Source: Phycisphaerales bacterium (GTDB lineage: Bacteria > Planctomycetota > Phycisphaerae > SM23-33). From it: 64,000 nucleotides of DNA. Below the pieces are notes generated by a model, which did no database searches, was not told the DNA's origin, and worked only from the letters and a program-made list of their open reading frames with translations. The stretch is taken from contig JABGPZ010000094.1 in assembly GCA_018644725.1 (NCBI GenBank), positions 1 to 64,000 on the forward strand. The letters are read 5' to 3'. The position numbers and the translations under genes were made by a program. Of this stretch, positions 25,601 through 34,820 are shown one piece after another (position 1 is the first letter of the stretch; every line of letters starts with the position of its first letter).

Positions 25601-27490
25601 ATGACGGAACCCAACGACATCACCTCGCAGTTTCCTTGCCCCGACGACCTTCGGGCGATGAGCCTGACCGAACTTCAAGCACTGGCCGAGCGCGTGCGCA
25701 CCATGATCGTGCGGACGGTCTCCTCCAACGGCGGACACCTCGCGAGCAACCTTGGAACGATTGAGATGACCATCGCGCTGCACCGAGTGTTCGACTTTTC
25801 CAAAGATCGTCTGCTCTGGGACGTAGGCCACCAATGCTATGCACACAAGATTCTCACCGGGCGCGGCGAACGGTTTGACACGCTTCGACGCGAAGGCGGC
25901 GTCGGCGGGTTTCCCAGCCCCGACGAAAGCGAGTACGACCTGTTCCACACCGGCCACGCCGGGACGGCGATTTCCACCGCCACTGGCCTCGCCCAGGCCG
26001 ACCAAATGCTTGGCCGCGACAATCGGACCGTGGCCATGGTCGGCGACGCATCCATCGTCAATGGCATGAGCCTGGAAGGGCTCAACAATGCCTCGCTGCT
26101 CAAGCGCCAGTTCCTCGTCGTCCTCAATGACAATTCCATGGCGATTGACAAATCGCGCGGCGCACTCGCCGAGGCGATGGACAAGCTGCGCCTGACGCAC
26201 ACCTATCACGACATTAAGACCTCGACGGAAAAATTCCTCCGCCACATTCCGCTCGGCTCGAACATTTCCGACGCACTGAAACATCTGCGTAGCGGCATCA
26301 AGTCCACGCTGCATACCCCGCGCGTGTTCGAGACGCTGGGCTTTAACTATTTTGGCCCGATCGACGGGCACGACATCGGTTCGCTGATCGGCGTGCTCGA
26401 GCGCGTCGCCGAGCTTGACCGGCCTGTCGTCCTCCACGTTCACACCCAAAAGGGGCGTGGCTGCGCGTATGCCGTGGACGACCCGTGCCGATTCCACTCG
26501 CCCGCCGCCCACTGCATCGAGGGCGAGACGCCCGTGTTCGCCGACAAGAACTATCCCAGTTGGACGTCCGTATTCGCCGACGATCTGATCGCCCAGGCCA
26601 AGCGCGACGAGCGCGTCGTGGCGATCACCGCGGCCATGCCCGACGGGACAGGCCTCGCGAAATTCCGCGAAGTGTTCCCCGAGCGCACCCTCGATGTCGG
26701 CATCGGCGAAGAGCATGGTGTGGCGGTGGCGGCCGGAATGGCCAAGGCCGGACTCAAGCCTGTCGTGGCGATTTACTCGACGTTCATGCAACGCGCATTC
26801 GACCAAGTGTTCCATGAGTGTGCCCTGCAGAAATTGCCCGTAGTGTTCTGTATGGACCGCGCGGGCCTTGTCGGGTCCGACGGCGCGGTGCATCATGGCT
26901 TCAGCGATATCGCGACGATGCGCGTGTTGCCGGGCGTGGCGGTTTGTGCGCCCGCAGATCCGGCCGAACTATCCGCCGTGATGACCTATGCCCTCGCCAG
27001 CGAGACCCCCGTGGCGATTCGCTATCCGCGCGATGAGGCACGATTGGAACTGCCGGGCGAGTGCCCCGCATTTGTGCCCGGCCAGTCGCGCACTCTTCGA
27101 GAGGGCCCCGACGCGACACTGCTGTGCTATGGCACGATGGTCGAAACGGGCCTCATTGCGGCCGAGCGCCTCGCCGAGGACCATGGCCTGAATGTCGCGG
27201 TGGTGAACGCCCGATTCGCCAAGCCCCTCGACCGTGATGAAATCGCCAAGCGCCTCCAGACCTCCGCGCCCTTGTTGACCATCGAAGACCACGCCGTCGT
27301 CGGTGGGTTCGGTTCGGCCGTCCTCGAGGCCGCCAACGAGCTGGGCCTCGACACGTCGCCCATCACCCGTTGCGGCATCAGCGACACCTTTGTCGCCCAC
27401 GCTTCCCGCGATCGGCAACTGTGCGAGGTGGGCCTGGACATCGATTCCATTGTGCAACTCGTTCTCGAAAAAATCGCCCAGACGCGCTAG
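25601..27490 (+). CDS. dxs: 1-deoxy-D-xylulose-5-phosphate synthase
   Basis: A 629-aa full-length Dxs, first enzyme of the MEP isoprenoid pathway (pyruvate plus glyceraldehyde 3-phosphate to DXP, TPP-dependent). Recognisable: SNGGHLASNLG (46-56), LWDVGHQCYAHKILTGR, the TPP motif region VGDASIVNGMSLEGLNN...LNDN, then the transketolase pyrimidine domain with VGIGEEHGVAVAAGMA and YSTFMQRAFDQ, and DRAGLVGSDGAVHHG. The usual GDG of the TPP motif reads GDA here. Co-transcribed with ispA upstream; two small genes of the same run follow. Confidence 0.95.
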   Translation: MTEPNDITSQFPCPDDLRAMSLTELQALAERVRTMIVRTVSSNGGHLASNLGTIEMTIALHRVFDFSKDRLLWDVGHQCYAHKILTGRGERFDTLRREGGVGGFPSPDESEYDLFHTGHAGTAISTATGLAQADQMLGRDNRTVAMVGDASIVNGMSLEGLNNASLLKRQFLVVLNDNSMAIDKSRGALAEAMDKLRLTHTYHDIKTSTEKFLRHIPLGSNISDALKHLRSGIKSTLHTPRVFETLGFNYFGPIDGHDIGSLIGVLERVAELDRPVVLHVHTQKGRGCAYAVDDPCRFHSPAAHCIEGETPVFADKNYPSWTSVFADDLIAQAKRDERVVAITAAMPDGTGLAKFREVFPERTLDVGIGEEHGVAVAAGMAKAGLKPVVAIYSTFMQRAFDQVFHECALQKLPVVFCMDRAGLVGSDGAVHHGFSDIATMRVLPGVAVCAPADPAELSAVMTYALASETPVAIRYPRDEARLELPGECPAFVPGQSRTLREGPDATLLCYGTMVETGLIAAERLAEDHGLNVAVVNARFAKPLDRDEIAKRLQTSAPLLTIEDHAVVGGFGSAVLEAANELGLDTSPITRCGISDTFVAHASRDRQLCEVGLDIDSIVQLVLEKIAQTR

Positions 27491-27507
27491 CCGCCAAGGA
27501 CCAGACC

Positions 27508-27762
27508 ATGACCGACCCTTTTGAAGTTGCCTATGATCGTGTGTTTGACACCACCTGTGCTTCCATCGAATCGCGCCGTCACGACGAAGCGAGCTTTAGA
27601 ATTCACGACCTGGAAAAATTGCTCGAGTCACAGTACGTCGCCGAAGGACTGAAGTGGACAGGCCGCAACAGCCCCCAGGAAATCCGCCGCACCGCGACCA
27701 TCGCGGCCTATGAACACGTTCTCGCCGAATGGCGCGCCGAATCTTCCAAGGAGACATCGTGA
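27508..27762 (+). CDS. Small hypothetical protein downstream of dxs
   Basis: An 84-aa soluble protein, two or three helices, no signal peptide, no family recognised. AAGGA precedes the ATG at 27508 by a normal distance. It lies 17 bp after the dxs stop and its TGA overlaps the GTG of the HEAT-repeat gene by 4 bp, so it is inside a working operon. Features: an acidic N-terminus and RRTATIAAYEHVLAEWRAE as the last helix. The coupling on both sides makes it a credible real gene despite its size. Confidence 0.65.
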   Translation: MTDPFEVAYDRVFDTTCASIESRRHDEASFRIHDLEKLLESQYVAEGLKWTGRNSPQEIRRTATIAAYEHVLAEWRAESSKETS

Positions 27763-29243
27763 AGAGGATTACGACTCTATTTGCACTGGCCGTGTTGGGC
27801 GTTTCGCCCCTCGCCGCACAGACCTCGCCGGCGGCGATCACCACCGCCGAGCAGTTTTTCGCCCGCGCCCTCAATGACGATTTGCAGTTGCCCATCGTGC
27901 TCGCGACGCTTCGCAGCCGCGGCGGTGCGCCCCTTGAGCCCCTCCTCAAGGCATTCGTTCAGTCCAGCGACAAACGCGTACGCCTCGTGGCCGTGGATGT
28001 GACCGGGGAGATTCTTCCGGCCAAGTTGGCTGCGCCGATTCTGCGTCTGCGCTTTCAGAACGATCGCGTGATGACCGTGCGCGCCAAGGCGTTTGTGGAG
28101 CTGAATCTGATCGAGGCACTCATGGACGAGGACATCAAACTGGCGCTCGCGACAGACGACGAAGAATTGCAGCTCCTCGCCGCCCGGGCCCTTGTGCGTC
28201 GCAAGCAAGTCCCCGCCGCAACCAAACCTCTCGTCGCGCTCACCCGGAGCCGCGACCTCGATACCGAACTGTTCGCACGGATGACGCTCCTTGCAACGGG
28301 CGACACGACGCAGTTCGCGCCGCTGCAAAAGGCCATGAACAATCCGCGTTGCCCGCGCGATACCCGTCAGTTGCTCCTCGCGCAGATTCGCCAGGAATCG
28401 GTTACTGGCGCGCTGAAGCTTCTCGACCGGTTTACAGCGGTGACGTGGTCCCTCGAAACGCGGGCACTGGCGTGGATGGCGATCGCCAAGGTTGACCCCG
28501 CCGCGACGACCAGCCTTGCGCGGGGGATTGCGGGTTGCGACAATCCCGTCCTCCAAATGAACATTCTGCGTCTGTTGGCAACGCGTTCGGACGCGACGAA
28601 ATCGCTGGAGGTCATTGCGAAACGGACCGACTTTCTCGCCACCGTCGCCCGGTACGAACTTGCACGGCCTTCCGGCAAACACGTCGCCGCGCTCTCTGCC
28701 GATGTACTGATCAAGCAGGGCCATCCCGTCGTGCTGGACTATCTCTTCGCGCGCATTGGCGAGGAGGTTGCGGCGTCGCCCAAGCGCGGAGAGTGTTACG
28801 TGCCGCTGTTGGCGAAGTTCATTCGCGCCACGACGATCCACCCCACGCGCATGACCGTCGAACACGTTCGCGCCGCTCGCGCCGCAGAGCTGCTGGGGCG
28901 GGTGGGAACTCCCGCCGCACTGAGCGAGCTTGAGACGTTGCTGACCAAGGACACGTCGATTCCGCGACGGAGCCTGGTGGCCGCAGCGCTCTATCGTTGT
29001 GACAACCAGGCCGTGGCGAAGCTTCTCGGCGGATGTCTCCAGAGCGGTTATCCGCGCGTGCAAACCTACGCCGCGTTGAGCTTGGCCAAGGCGGGCGATC
29101 CGCGCGCACTGAAAGTCCTCACCAAGCTCCAGTCACAGGTCGCCCTCAAAGACGATCTGCGAATCTTGGTGAACTGGTATTTGCTGACATCCAGCAAGAC
29201 GTCCGCAGCAAGCTTCCAGCGCATCGCCAAAGAAATCCGCTGA
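27759..29243 (+). CDS. Exported HEAT-repeat protein
   Basis: A 494-aa protein starting at GTG 27759 (AAGGAGA upstream, 4-bp overlap with the previous stop). The signal peptide is MKRITTLFALAVLGVSPLAAQ. The rest is almost all helical with repeated HEAT-type units of about 30-35 residues: e.g. ALNDDLQLPIVLATLRSRGG, SDKRVRLVAVDVTGEI, KDTSIPRRSLVAAALYRCDN and GYPRVQTYAALSLAKAGDPRALKVL. HEAT solenoids bind proteins; no catalytic motif is seen. Probably periplasmic. It ends the ispA-dxs run. Confidence 0.7.
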   Translation: MKRITTLFALAVLGVSPLAAQTSPAAITTAEQFFARALNDDLQLPIVLATLRSRGGAPLEPLLKAFVQSSDKRVRLVAVDVTGEILPAKLAAPILRLRFQNDRVMTVRAKAFVELNLIEALMDEDIKLALATDDEELQLLAARALVRRKQVPAATKPLVALTRSRDLDTELFARMTLLATGDTTQFAPLQKAMNNPRCPRDTRQLLLAQIRQESVTGALKLLDRFTAVTWSLETRALAWMAIAKVDPAATTSLARGIAGCDNPVLQMNILRLLATRSDATKSLEVIAKRTDFLATVARYELARPSGKHVAALSADVLIKQGHPVVLDYLFARIGEEVAASPKRGECYVPLLAKFIRATTIHPTRMTVEHVRAARAAELLGRVGTPAALSELETLLTKDTSIPRRSLVAAALYRCDNQAVAKLLGGCLQSGYPRVQTYAALSLAKAGDPRALKVLTKLQSQVALKDDLRILVNWYLLTSSKTSAASFQRIAKEIR

Positions 29244-29317
29244 CGGCAGCGTAGATCCAGAGCAAAAATTTTTTTCGGTTTCACCGCTCCAGAGGCCCAT
29301 GTTAGGGCCTTGTGGGG

Positions 29318-29345
29318 TTGTCATAGCGGATAGGTTGTGTATAAT
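29318..29345 (+). promoter_or_regulatory. Strong sigma70-type promoter
   Basis: TTGTCA (29318-29323), 16-bp spacer, perfect TATAAT (29340-29345). Start predicted near 29352, 80 nt before the TPR/alpha-CTD gene. Confidence 0.7.
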
Positions 29346-29431
29346 TGCCCGAACGATCCGATTAGAGAAAAAAACAAACCCCTTGGCCTTTGAGCTGGTT
29401 CGCCAGCGGAACGATGCAGGAGTATTCACAC

Positions 29432-30748
29432 ATGGAGCAGGAAACAGTCAATATTATCGACGTCATTGAGGCGTGGAACCAAGCCGACAGCGTGACCCTC
29501 GACAGCTTCCGCCAGTTTGTAGCCAACCTGGGCGAAGTGCATGACGTGACCGACAAGTTCGCGACGCATGTCGGGAGCATGGACGACGACGTCAAGGGCC
29601 TCGACGCGATGAAGCTCGGCGTGTGCGAGTTGATTCTCTGCCGCTACGCCAAGGCGATCGAATCGTTCAAGGCCTCCACCGACAACAAGGAACGGCAATA
29701 TTTCCTCGGGCTGTGCTATCAGGGCCAGCGGGACTTTGCTGCAGCGGCCGACGCGTTCGACAAGGCGCTGGTGAAAGGCCTCGTTGAAGCGGCCCCGCGC
29801 CAGATTGAAACCCTCGCGTTCAGCGGCGACCTCGCCGGCGCGGCCAAGGCGCTCAAAGTGGCCAAGCTCGATGGCACCGCCGATGGCGCGTACCTCGACG
29901 GGCTCCTCGCCGAGCTGGACCGCGACGTGGACAAGGCCGTGGCCTGCTATGACGCAGCGCGCGAAATTCAGCCCTCCCACCCCGAAGCGACATTCCGCCT
30001 CGCGTACAACCTCGACCTCTATGGCGACGACGAAGAAGCGATTTCGCTTTATTATGAAAGCGTCGAGCAGCGTCCGGTCTACAGCGAAGCGCTGTTGAAC
30101 CTTGCGATCCTTCTTGAGGATGCAGGCCAGAACGAAGACGCGCTGCACCTGCTGACCCAGGTTCTCACCGCCAACCCCAACCACGTCCGCGCCAAGCTGT
30201 ACTTCCGGGACGTGGAATCCAGCGACGACATGTACTATGACGAAGACCAGGCCCGCCGCGTCGCCAAGCGCAACGCCGTGCTGGACATTCCGGTCACGGA
30301 CTTCGAGCTGTCGGTTCGTGCGCGCAATTGCCTGCGGAAGATGAACATTCTTTCGCTGGGCGACTTGGTCCGCACGACTGAAGCGGAATTGCTGGGCTAC
30401 AAGAACTTCGGCGAAACGTCGCTGAAGGAAATCAAGGAAATCCTCTCGGCCAAGGGCCTGCGTCTCGGCCAGGCACTCGAAGAAGATTCCGAATTGGGCC
30501 TTTCGCCCGCGCCGATGACCCTGCCCGAAGGGGTCGACGAAGGCATCGCCGCCACGCCGATTTCGCAGATCGAATTTTCGGTTCGCGCCCGTCGCGTCCT
30601 CGAACAACTCAACTGCGCGACGATTGGCGAGCTTGCCCAGAAGTCCGAAGCCGAGCTGATGAGCATGAAGAACTTCGGCCAGACCTCGCTGAACGAAATG
30701 CGTGACCGCCTGGCGGACTACGGCATGAAATTCCGCGACAGCGTCTAG
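29432..30748 (+). CDS. TPR protein with two RNA polymerase alpha C-terminal domains
   Basis: A 438-aa protein. Residues about 55-260 form TPR-like helical repeats ([72 protein letters not shown]). Two alpha-CTD-like modules follow: about 285-350 ([21 protein letters not shown] ... [17 protein letters not shown]) and about 372-435 ([21 protein letters not shown] ... [16 protein letters not shown]). In true alpha subunits this domain binds UP-element DNA and activators. The fusion is known from planctomycetes but its role is unproven; it might act as a transcription or ribosome-associated adaptor. Strong promoter upstream; AGGAG precedes the ATG at 29432; terminator after. Confidence 0.85.
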   Translation: MEQETVNIIDVIEAWNQADSVTLDSFRQFVANLGEVHDVTDKFATHVGSMDDDVKGLDAMKLGVCELILCRYAKAIESFKASTDNKERQYFLGLCYQGQRDFAAAADAFDKALVKGLVEAAPRQIETLAFSGDLAGAAKALKVAKLDGTADGAYLDGLLAELDRDVDKAVACYDAAREIQPSHPEATFRLAYNLDLYGDDEEAISLYYESVEQRPVYSEALLNLAILLEDAGQNEDALHLLTQVLTANPNHVRAKLYFRDVESSDDMYYDEDQARRVAKRNAVLDIPVTDFELSVRARNCLRKMNILSLGDLVRTTEAELLGYKNFGETSLKEIKEILSAKGLRLGQALEEDSELGLSPAPMTLPEGVDEGIAATPISQIEFSVRARRVLEQLNCATIGELAQKSEAELMSMKNFGQTSLNEMRDRLADYGMKFRDSV

Positions 30749-30768
30749 TAATTGATTCCGATTGATCA

Positions 30769-30799
30769 CCGGCGGCCCGTTTGGGTCGTCGGTTTTTTT
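30769..30799 (+). terminator. Intrinsic terminator
   Basis: CCGGCGGCCC (30769-30778), GTTT loop, GGGTCGTCGG (30783-30792) with two G-U pairs, then T7. Confidence 0.85.
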
Positions 30800-30820
30800 A
30801 TGCAGAGAGGGCGGGCGAGG

Positions 30821-30849
30821 TCGTAAATCGCGCGGCGAGTCGTTACAAT
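30821..30849 (+). promoter_or_regulatory. Leaderless-type promoter
   Basis: TACAAT (30844-30849) ends 6 nt before the ATG at 30856; the -35 hexamer TCGTAA (30821-30826) at 17 bp is poor. No Shine-Dalgarno. Confidence 0.4.
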
Positions 30850-30855
30850 GAATCG

Positions 30856-32643
30856 ATGCGACGCGCCTCACTCTATTTTGGGTTTGCCTGCTTGATGGTG
30901 GCCGAGGTGTGTCTGGGCGCGGGGGTGAAGCTGGCGGACAACGTTCCGTTGCGCCTGAGTGCCCAGCAGCGGAAATCGTTTTCGGCGTTGCCTCTGCTCG
31001 CGCCACTCAAGGCCGGGGAGTCGGCCGAGACGCTGGTGCGCACGACGTTAACGCGCCTGGATCAGGAAACGATTTCGCTGACCGAGGCGGTGGATGTATT
31101 GCTTCGGGCGCTGCGGTCGTTTCCGGAGATTCCGGCCGAGCCGTGGGCGGTTGAAGGCACCTTTGAGCTTGCGCGTCTGCTGGAGAAGGCCAAGTGCACG
31201 ACGGCGGCGTATGAGTGCTATCGGTCGGTGGCGGATCACTTGCAGAAGAATTCGACTCAGGACGCGTGGCTGGAAAGCGAACGGTTGCGGCCTTTGTTGA
31301 TTGAACCCGAGCGGCTGTGGGTTCATCAGGCGCGGGTGGCGATTGCGTTGGGGAATTTCATCACGGCCGAGCGGCTGTTGCTGCGGGCGCGGGACTATCG
31401 GCGGAGATATCCCGCTGCGGTGGCGGGGCTGTTTCAGATGTATTTGGCCTGCGACGAATTTGCGCGCGTGGAATCAATCCTTTTGGAGACGTCGGGCAAC
31501 GAAGAACTTCAGTCCCTGTGCGCGGCGGCCTATCGTCAGCTCGGGAGTCTCAAGTCCGATCCGACGCGGCTGAACCGATTGGCGACGCCGCTTTTGGGCG
31601 ATCGACATTTTCTTGGCCCGATGGCGGTAGAGTTCTATTGCGTGGCGCGCACCCAGGGCGAAGATGCTCTGGCGGAGCGGTCGTTGGCGCACCTCGCCAA
31701 GGCGGTGAGCTCGACGTGGAAGGCGTGTGATCTGTTGGTGGGGGACCTCGGTCGACGCGGGTATACCGACGGCGGGTTGGAATTGTTGGCGCGTACGATT
31801 CAGGCCTCGCCCGAGATTGGCGAGTTTGCGATTGATACGATGGGTGAAATGAAGCTGCAGCCGCCTCGTAAGGTGGCGCGCGGATTGCTTCGCGATGTGG
31901 AGGACCGGCCCAAGGCCCAGCAGGCGATCTATCATCATCTCGCGGGAGTTGTGTATCTGCTTACCGGGGATCATGCCCGGGCGGAGGCGCAATTTCGTGC
32001 GGCCATCGCGGCGAATCCGGCCTATCAGGCGCCCTATCTTCCGCTGCTGGATTTGCAGGCGGGCAATGCGGAGGCGATCGCGAAGATTCTCAAAACGTTG
32101 GAAGGCCATCGCCCTGCGGACTATTTTATGCTGCACTTGCGCGGGCGCGCACAGCTTGGGGCGCATCAACAGCTCGAAGCGCTCAAGACGCTCAAGGCCT
32201 CGGGGCAGAAGGATCGGACCTACCTGCCGACCCAGCTTCAGCTTGCGAAATGTTTTATCGCACTGACGAGGCGGACCACCCGCGAGGATCAGCAGGCGGA
32301 GTTGACCGAGCTTGCCGAGTTGGCGTTCAAGACGGCGATTTCGCTGGAGACCGGGCGGTTTTCGACCCATCGGTCCTTGCTGAAGCTCTATCTCGATACG
32401 AGTCAGCGGGACAAGGCGTTCCGCCTGGCGGTGTCGATGGTGCGAAAGTTCCCGTCGCGGATCGAGGCCAAAGCGCTTCTGGGCGAGGTGTATCTTCAGA
32501 ATCATCGCCTGGATCGCGCGAAAATCATCCTGAATTACATCAAGGCCAAGGCGCCCGAGCATCCAGCCGTCAAGCGATTTTCCGAGGCCGTCCGCCAGGC
32601 CTCTCAACCTGCGCTGCCAGAGGTGCCTGTCGCTCCGGTGTGA
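30856..32643 (+). CDS. Exported TPR-repeat protein
   Basis: A 595-aa protein with a signal peptide (MRRASLYFGFACLMVAEVCLGAG) followed by a long all-helical TPR array. Clear repeats include WVHQARVAIALGNFITAERLLLRARDYRRRYP, AIYHHLAGVVYLLTGDHARAEAQFRAAIAANP and FRLAVSMVRKFPSRIEAKALLGEVYLQNHRLDRAKIILN; these fit the family A/G/F/A/P spacing of 34 residues. Likely periplasmic scaffold; partner unknown. The start at 30856 is set by the signal peptide and by the -10 box 6 nt upstream; the frame is open for 75 bp further, through the preceding terminator, which argues against an earlier start. Confidence 0.75.
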   Translation: MRRASLYFGFACLMVAEVCLGAGVKLADNVPLRLSAQQRKSFSALPLLAPLKAGESAETLVRTTLTRLDQETISLTEAVDVLLRALRSFPEIPAEPWAVEGTFELARLLEKAKCTTAAYECYRSVADHLQKNSTQDAWLESERLRPLLIEPERLWVHQARVAIALGNFITAERLLLRARDYRRRYPAAVAGLFQMYLACDEFARVESILLETSGNEELQSLCAAAYRQLGSLKSDPTRLNRLATPLLGDRHFLGPMAVEFYCVARTQGEDALAERSLAHLAKAVSSTWKACDLLVGDLGRRGYTDGGLELLARTIQASPEIGEFAIDTMGEMKLQPPRKVARGLLRDVEDRPKAQQAIYHHLAGVVYLLTGDHARAEAQFRAAIAANPAYQAPYLPLLDLQAGNAEAIAKILKTLEGHRPADYFMLHLRGRAQLGAHQQLEALKTLKASGQKDRTYLPTQLQLAKCFIALTRRTTREDQQAELTELAELAFKTAISLETGRFSTHRSLLKLYLDTSQRDKAFRLAVSMVRKFPSRIEAKALLGEVYLQNHRLDRAKIILNYIKAKAPEHPAVKRFSEAVRQASQPALPEVPVAPV

Positions 32644-32691
32644 TGTTTGGGCGCGGCGGGGAAGTTCTATGGATTTCGGCGGGGAAACTGT

Positions 32692-32720
32692 TTGACCTGT
32701 TTCGTGTGGATTGGTACAAT
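32692..32720 (+). promoter_or_regulatory. Sigma70-type promoter
   Basis: TTGACC (32692-32697), 17-bp spacer, TACAAT (32715-32720). It directs transcription into about 400 bp without a convincing gene before rny. Confidence 0.7.
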
Positions 32721-32726
32721 TCCTTT

Positions 32727-33060
32727 GATGAAATAGAGCATCTGCATGGAGCGGATGCGTAATGAACTCCCCACGGACGAATCCAATCCCGTGGGACCCA
32801 GCGAAGCGATGGCCGGCCAGGAGGGCCAGATCGCAGCCGCGCCCGCCCCGCAAGGGGAATTGCCAAAGGGGCGCTTCTGCGAGGGACCATCGAGATCGCA
32901 CTCCCCTTGGGGGCGTGCGGGCCGTACGGCCATAGATTTACCAGAACGAACGAAGCAGCAAATCCAGTGCAATCCGCCCGTTTGGGGCATCGTAGCGCGG
33001 AAATTTACCCGCTACGGTCTTGTGGTTGCTTTGTTGTACGGTGAATTTGGCCGAGGCATA
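32727..33060 (+). ncRNA. Candidate structured RNA or long rny leader
   Basis: The 482 bp between the TPR gene and rny hold a good promoter and then a series of stems: GCATCTGC/GCGGATGC (8 bp, one G-U), CCCACGG/CCGTGGG (7 bp), GCGAT-GGCC/GGCC-ATCGC, CCCC-GCAA-GGGG, CGCAC-CCCC/GGGG-GTGCG, GGCCGTACGGCC and GTAGCG/CGCTAC. No T-tract terminator is seen before rny at 33126, so it may be a long structured 5' leader of rny. I do not recognise RNase P RNA, tmRNA, 6S or SRP RNA signatures. The 127-aa frame at 32746-33129 that crosses it has no coding character. The 3' boundary given is approximate. Confidence 0.4.
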
Positions 33061-33125
33061 TGGTCTTGTTTCGCATGTGGTCCTGTGTGGTTTGTGTCGT
33101 CCGACAACGTGAAAGGCGGAAACGG

Positions 33126-34745
33126 ATGACTCCGTTACTTATTGCAGCAGGAGAAGCAGCCGCATCGACCGGCGTGCAGACTTTTGAATTGCCCGTGCTG
33201 ATTGGTGCTGCCGCTGGCGGTCTGGTGCTGGGCCTGGTGGTGATGGCGCTGATCAAGTCGGCCTCGGCCAAGGCAAACCGGAAAACCGTTGAGGCGGAAA
33301 TCGCCGCACTCAAGCAGGCAGCTCAAGCCGAAGCCCAGACCATTCGTGTCGAGGCCGAAGCCAAAGCCAAAAGTGAATTTATCAAGCGTCGCGAAGAATT
33401 TGACCGCGATACGCAGGAGACCCGCAAAGAACTTCGCGAAGAAGAAAAGCGCGTCGCCAAGCGTGAAGACACCATCGACCGGAAGCTCGACACGCTTGCG
33501 GCGAAGGAAAAGAACGTTGCCACGGCCGAGCAGAGCATCGCCGATCAGAAGCAGCACATCGAGGCGAAAACCAAGCAACTCGACGAGCAGATTGCTCAGC
33601 AAAAATCGCAGCTACTGAAGATCTCTCAGCTCACCCGCGAACAGGCCCGCGAAATCCTTCTGCAGAAAATTGAGAAGGACGTGGAAATGGATGCGGCCAA
33701 GCTGATCGACCAGAAGCTCTCCGAAGCGCGCGAAACCGCCGAGGTCGAAGGGCGCGAAATTCTGCTTCAGGCCATCCAGCGCTATGCCAGCGAACACACC
33801 GCTGAACACACCGTCTCGACGGTGGATATCCCCTCTGACGACATGAAGGGGCGTGTGATTGGTCGCGAAGGGCGCAACATTCGCGCATTCGAAAAGGCGA
33901 CTGGCGTGGACGTGATCGTCGACGACACACCCGGCGTGGTGGTCTGCAGCGCGTTTGACCCGGTCCGCCGCGAAGTGGCCCGCCGGAGCCTGGAGAAGTT
34001 GATTCAGGACGGCCGAATCCACCCCACGAGGATCGAAGAAGTCGTCGACAGCGTCCAGAAGGATGTCGGCAAAGAAATCGTCGCCGCGGGCAAGAATGCC
34101 GTGGTCGAAGCGAATATCCGCGGGTTGAACCCCAAGCTCGTCGAGCTTCTCGGCCGGCTCCAGTTCCGCACGAGCTACGGCCAGAACGTTCTGCGCCACA
34201 GCCTCGAAGTGGGCGCGCTCTCCCAGGTCATCGCCGAACAGCTCGGGCTCAATGGTGAGCTCGCGCGTCGCTGCGGGATCCTGCACGACATCGGCAAAGC
34301 CGTCGACCATGAAGTCGAAGGCGGCCACCCGCAAATTGGTGGTGACCTGCTGCGCCGCTATGGAGAAAAGGAAGAAGTCATCAACGCCGCCGCTGGCCAC
34401 CACGGTGACGTCGAAGCGATCAGCGCCTACACGCCGATTGTTCTCGCCGCCGATGCCGTCAGCGCCTCGCGTCCCGGTGCGCGCCGCGAAAGTCTTGAAC
34501 GCTATATCCAGCGCCTCGAAAAACTCGAGGGCATTGCCAATGCGTTCGAAGGCGTCAAAAGCAGCTACGCCATCCAGGCAGGCCGCGAAGTGCGCGTGAT
34601 CATCGATCCCGAAAATGTCGACGACCGTCTGATGCAAAAGGTCGCCCACGACATCGCCAAGCAGATCGAAGAAGAAATGGAATATCCCGGCGAAGTCCAG
34701 GTGACGCTTATCCGCGAAACCCGCTGCGTCGATTACGCAAAATAA
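33126..34745 (+). CDS. rny: Ribonuclease Y
   Basis: A 539-aa full-length RNase Y, the membrane-bound endoribonuclease that starts mRNA decay in bacteria lacking or supplementing RNase E. N-terminal TM (about 22-43), long charged coiled coil (45-215), KH domain with [10 protein letters not shown] (242-251), HD domain with RHSLEVG (357-363) and [15 protein letters not shown] (387-401; metal ligands His387-Asp388). The ATG at 33126 lies behind AAAGGCGG; an upstream in-frame ATG at 33060 would add a non-TM Cys-rich stretch unlike the family. Terminator follows directly. Confidence 0.95.
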   Translation: MTPLLIAAGEAAASTGVQTFELPVLIGAAAGGLVLGLVVMALIKSASAKANRKTVEAEIAALKQAAQAEAQTIRVEAEAKAKSEFIKRREEFDRDTQETRKELREEEKRVAKREDTIDRKLDTLAAKEKNVATAEQSIADQKQHIEAKTKQLDEQIAQQKSQLLKISQLTREQAREILLQKIEKDVEMDAAKLIDQKLSEARETAEVEGREILLQAIQRYASEHTAEHTVSTVDIPSDDMKGRVIGREGRNIRAFEKATGVDVIVDDTPGVVVCSAFDPVRREVARRSLEKLIQDGRIHPTRIEEVVDSVQKDVGKEIVAAGKNAVVEANIRGLNPKLVELLGRLQFRTSYGQNVLRHSLEVGALSQVIAEQLGLNGELARRCGILHDIGKAVDHEVEGGHPQIGGDLLRRYGEKEEVINAAAGHHGDVEAISAYTPIVLAADAVSASRPGARRESLERYIQRLEKLEGIANAFEGVKSSYAIQAGREVRVIIDPENVDDRLMQKVAHDIAKQIEEEMEYPGEVQVTLIRETRCVDYAK

Positions 34746-34763
34746 TCCAGCAAGACAACAAAA

Positions 34764-34802
34764 CCCCCGTCACACGATCTGCAGTGTGGCGGGGGTTTTT
34801 TT
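34764..34802 (+). terminator. Intrinsic terminator of rny
   Basis: CCCCCGTCACAC (34764-34775), 8-nt loop, GTGTGGCGGGGG (34784-34795) with one G-U pair, then T7. The stem is also close to the 3' end of the convergent gene. Confidence 0.9.
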
Positions 34803-34820
34803 ATGGATTCGTTTTGCGGG

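Noticed and set aside
32746-33129. 127-aa reading frame before rny.
   Set aside because: Composition is not protein-like, it runs across stable stems and overlaps the rny start; better explained as leader or RNA.
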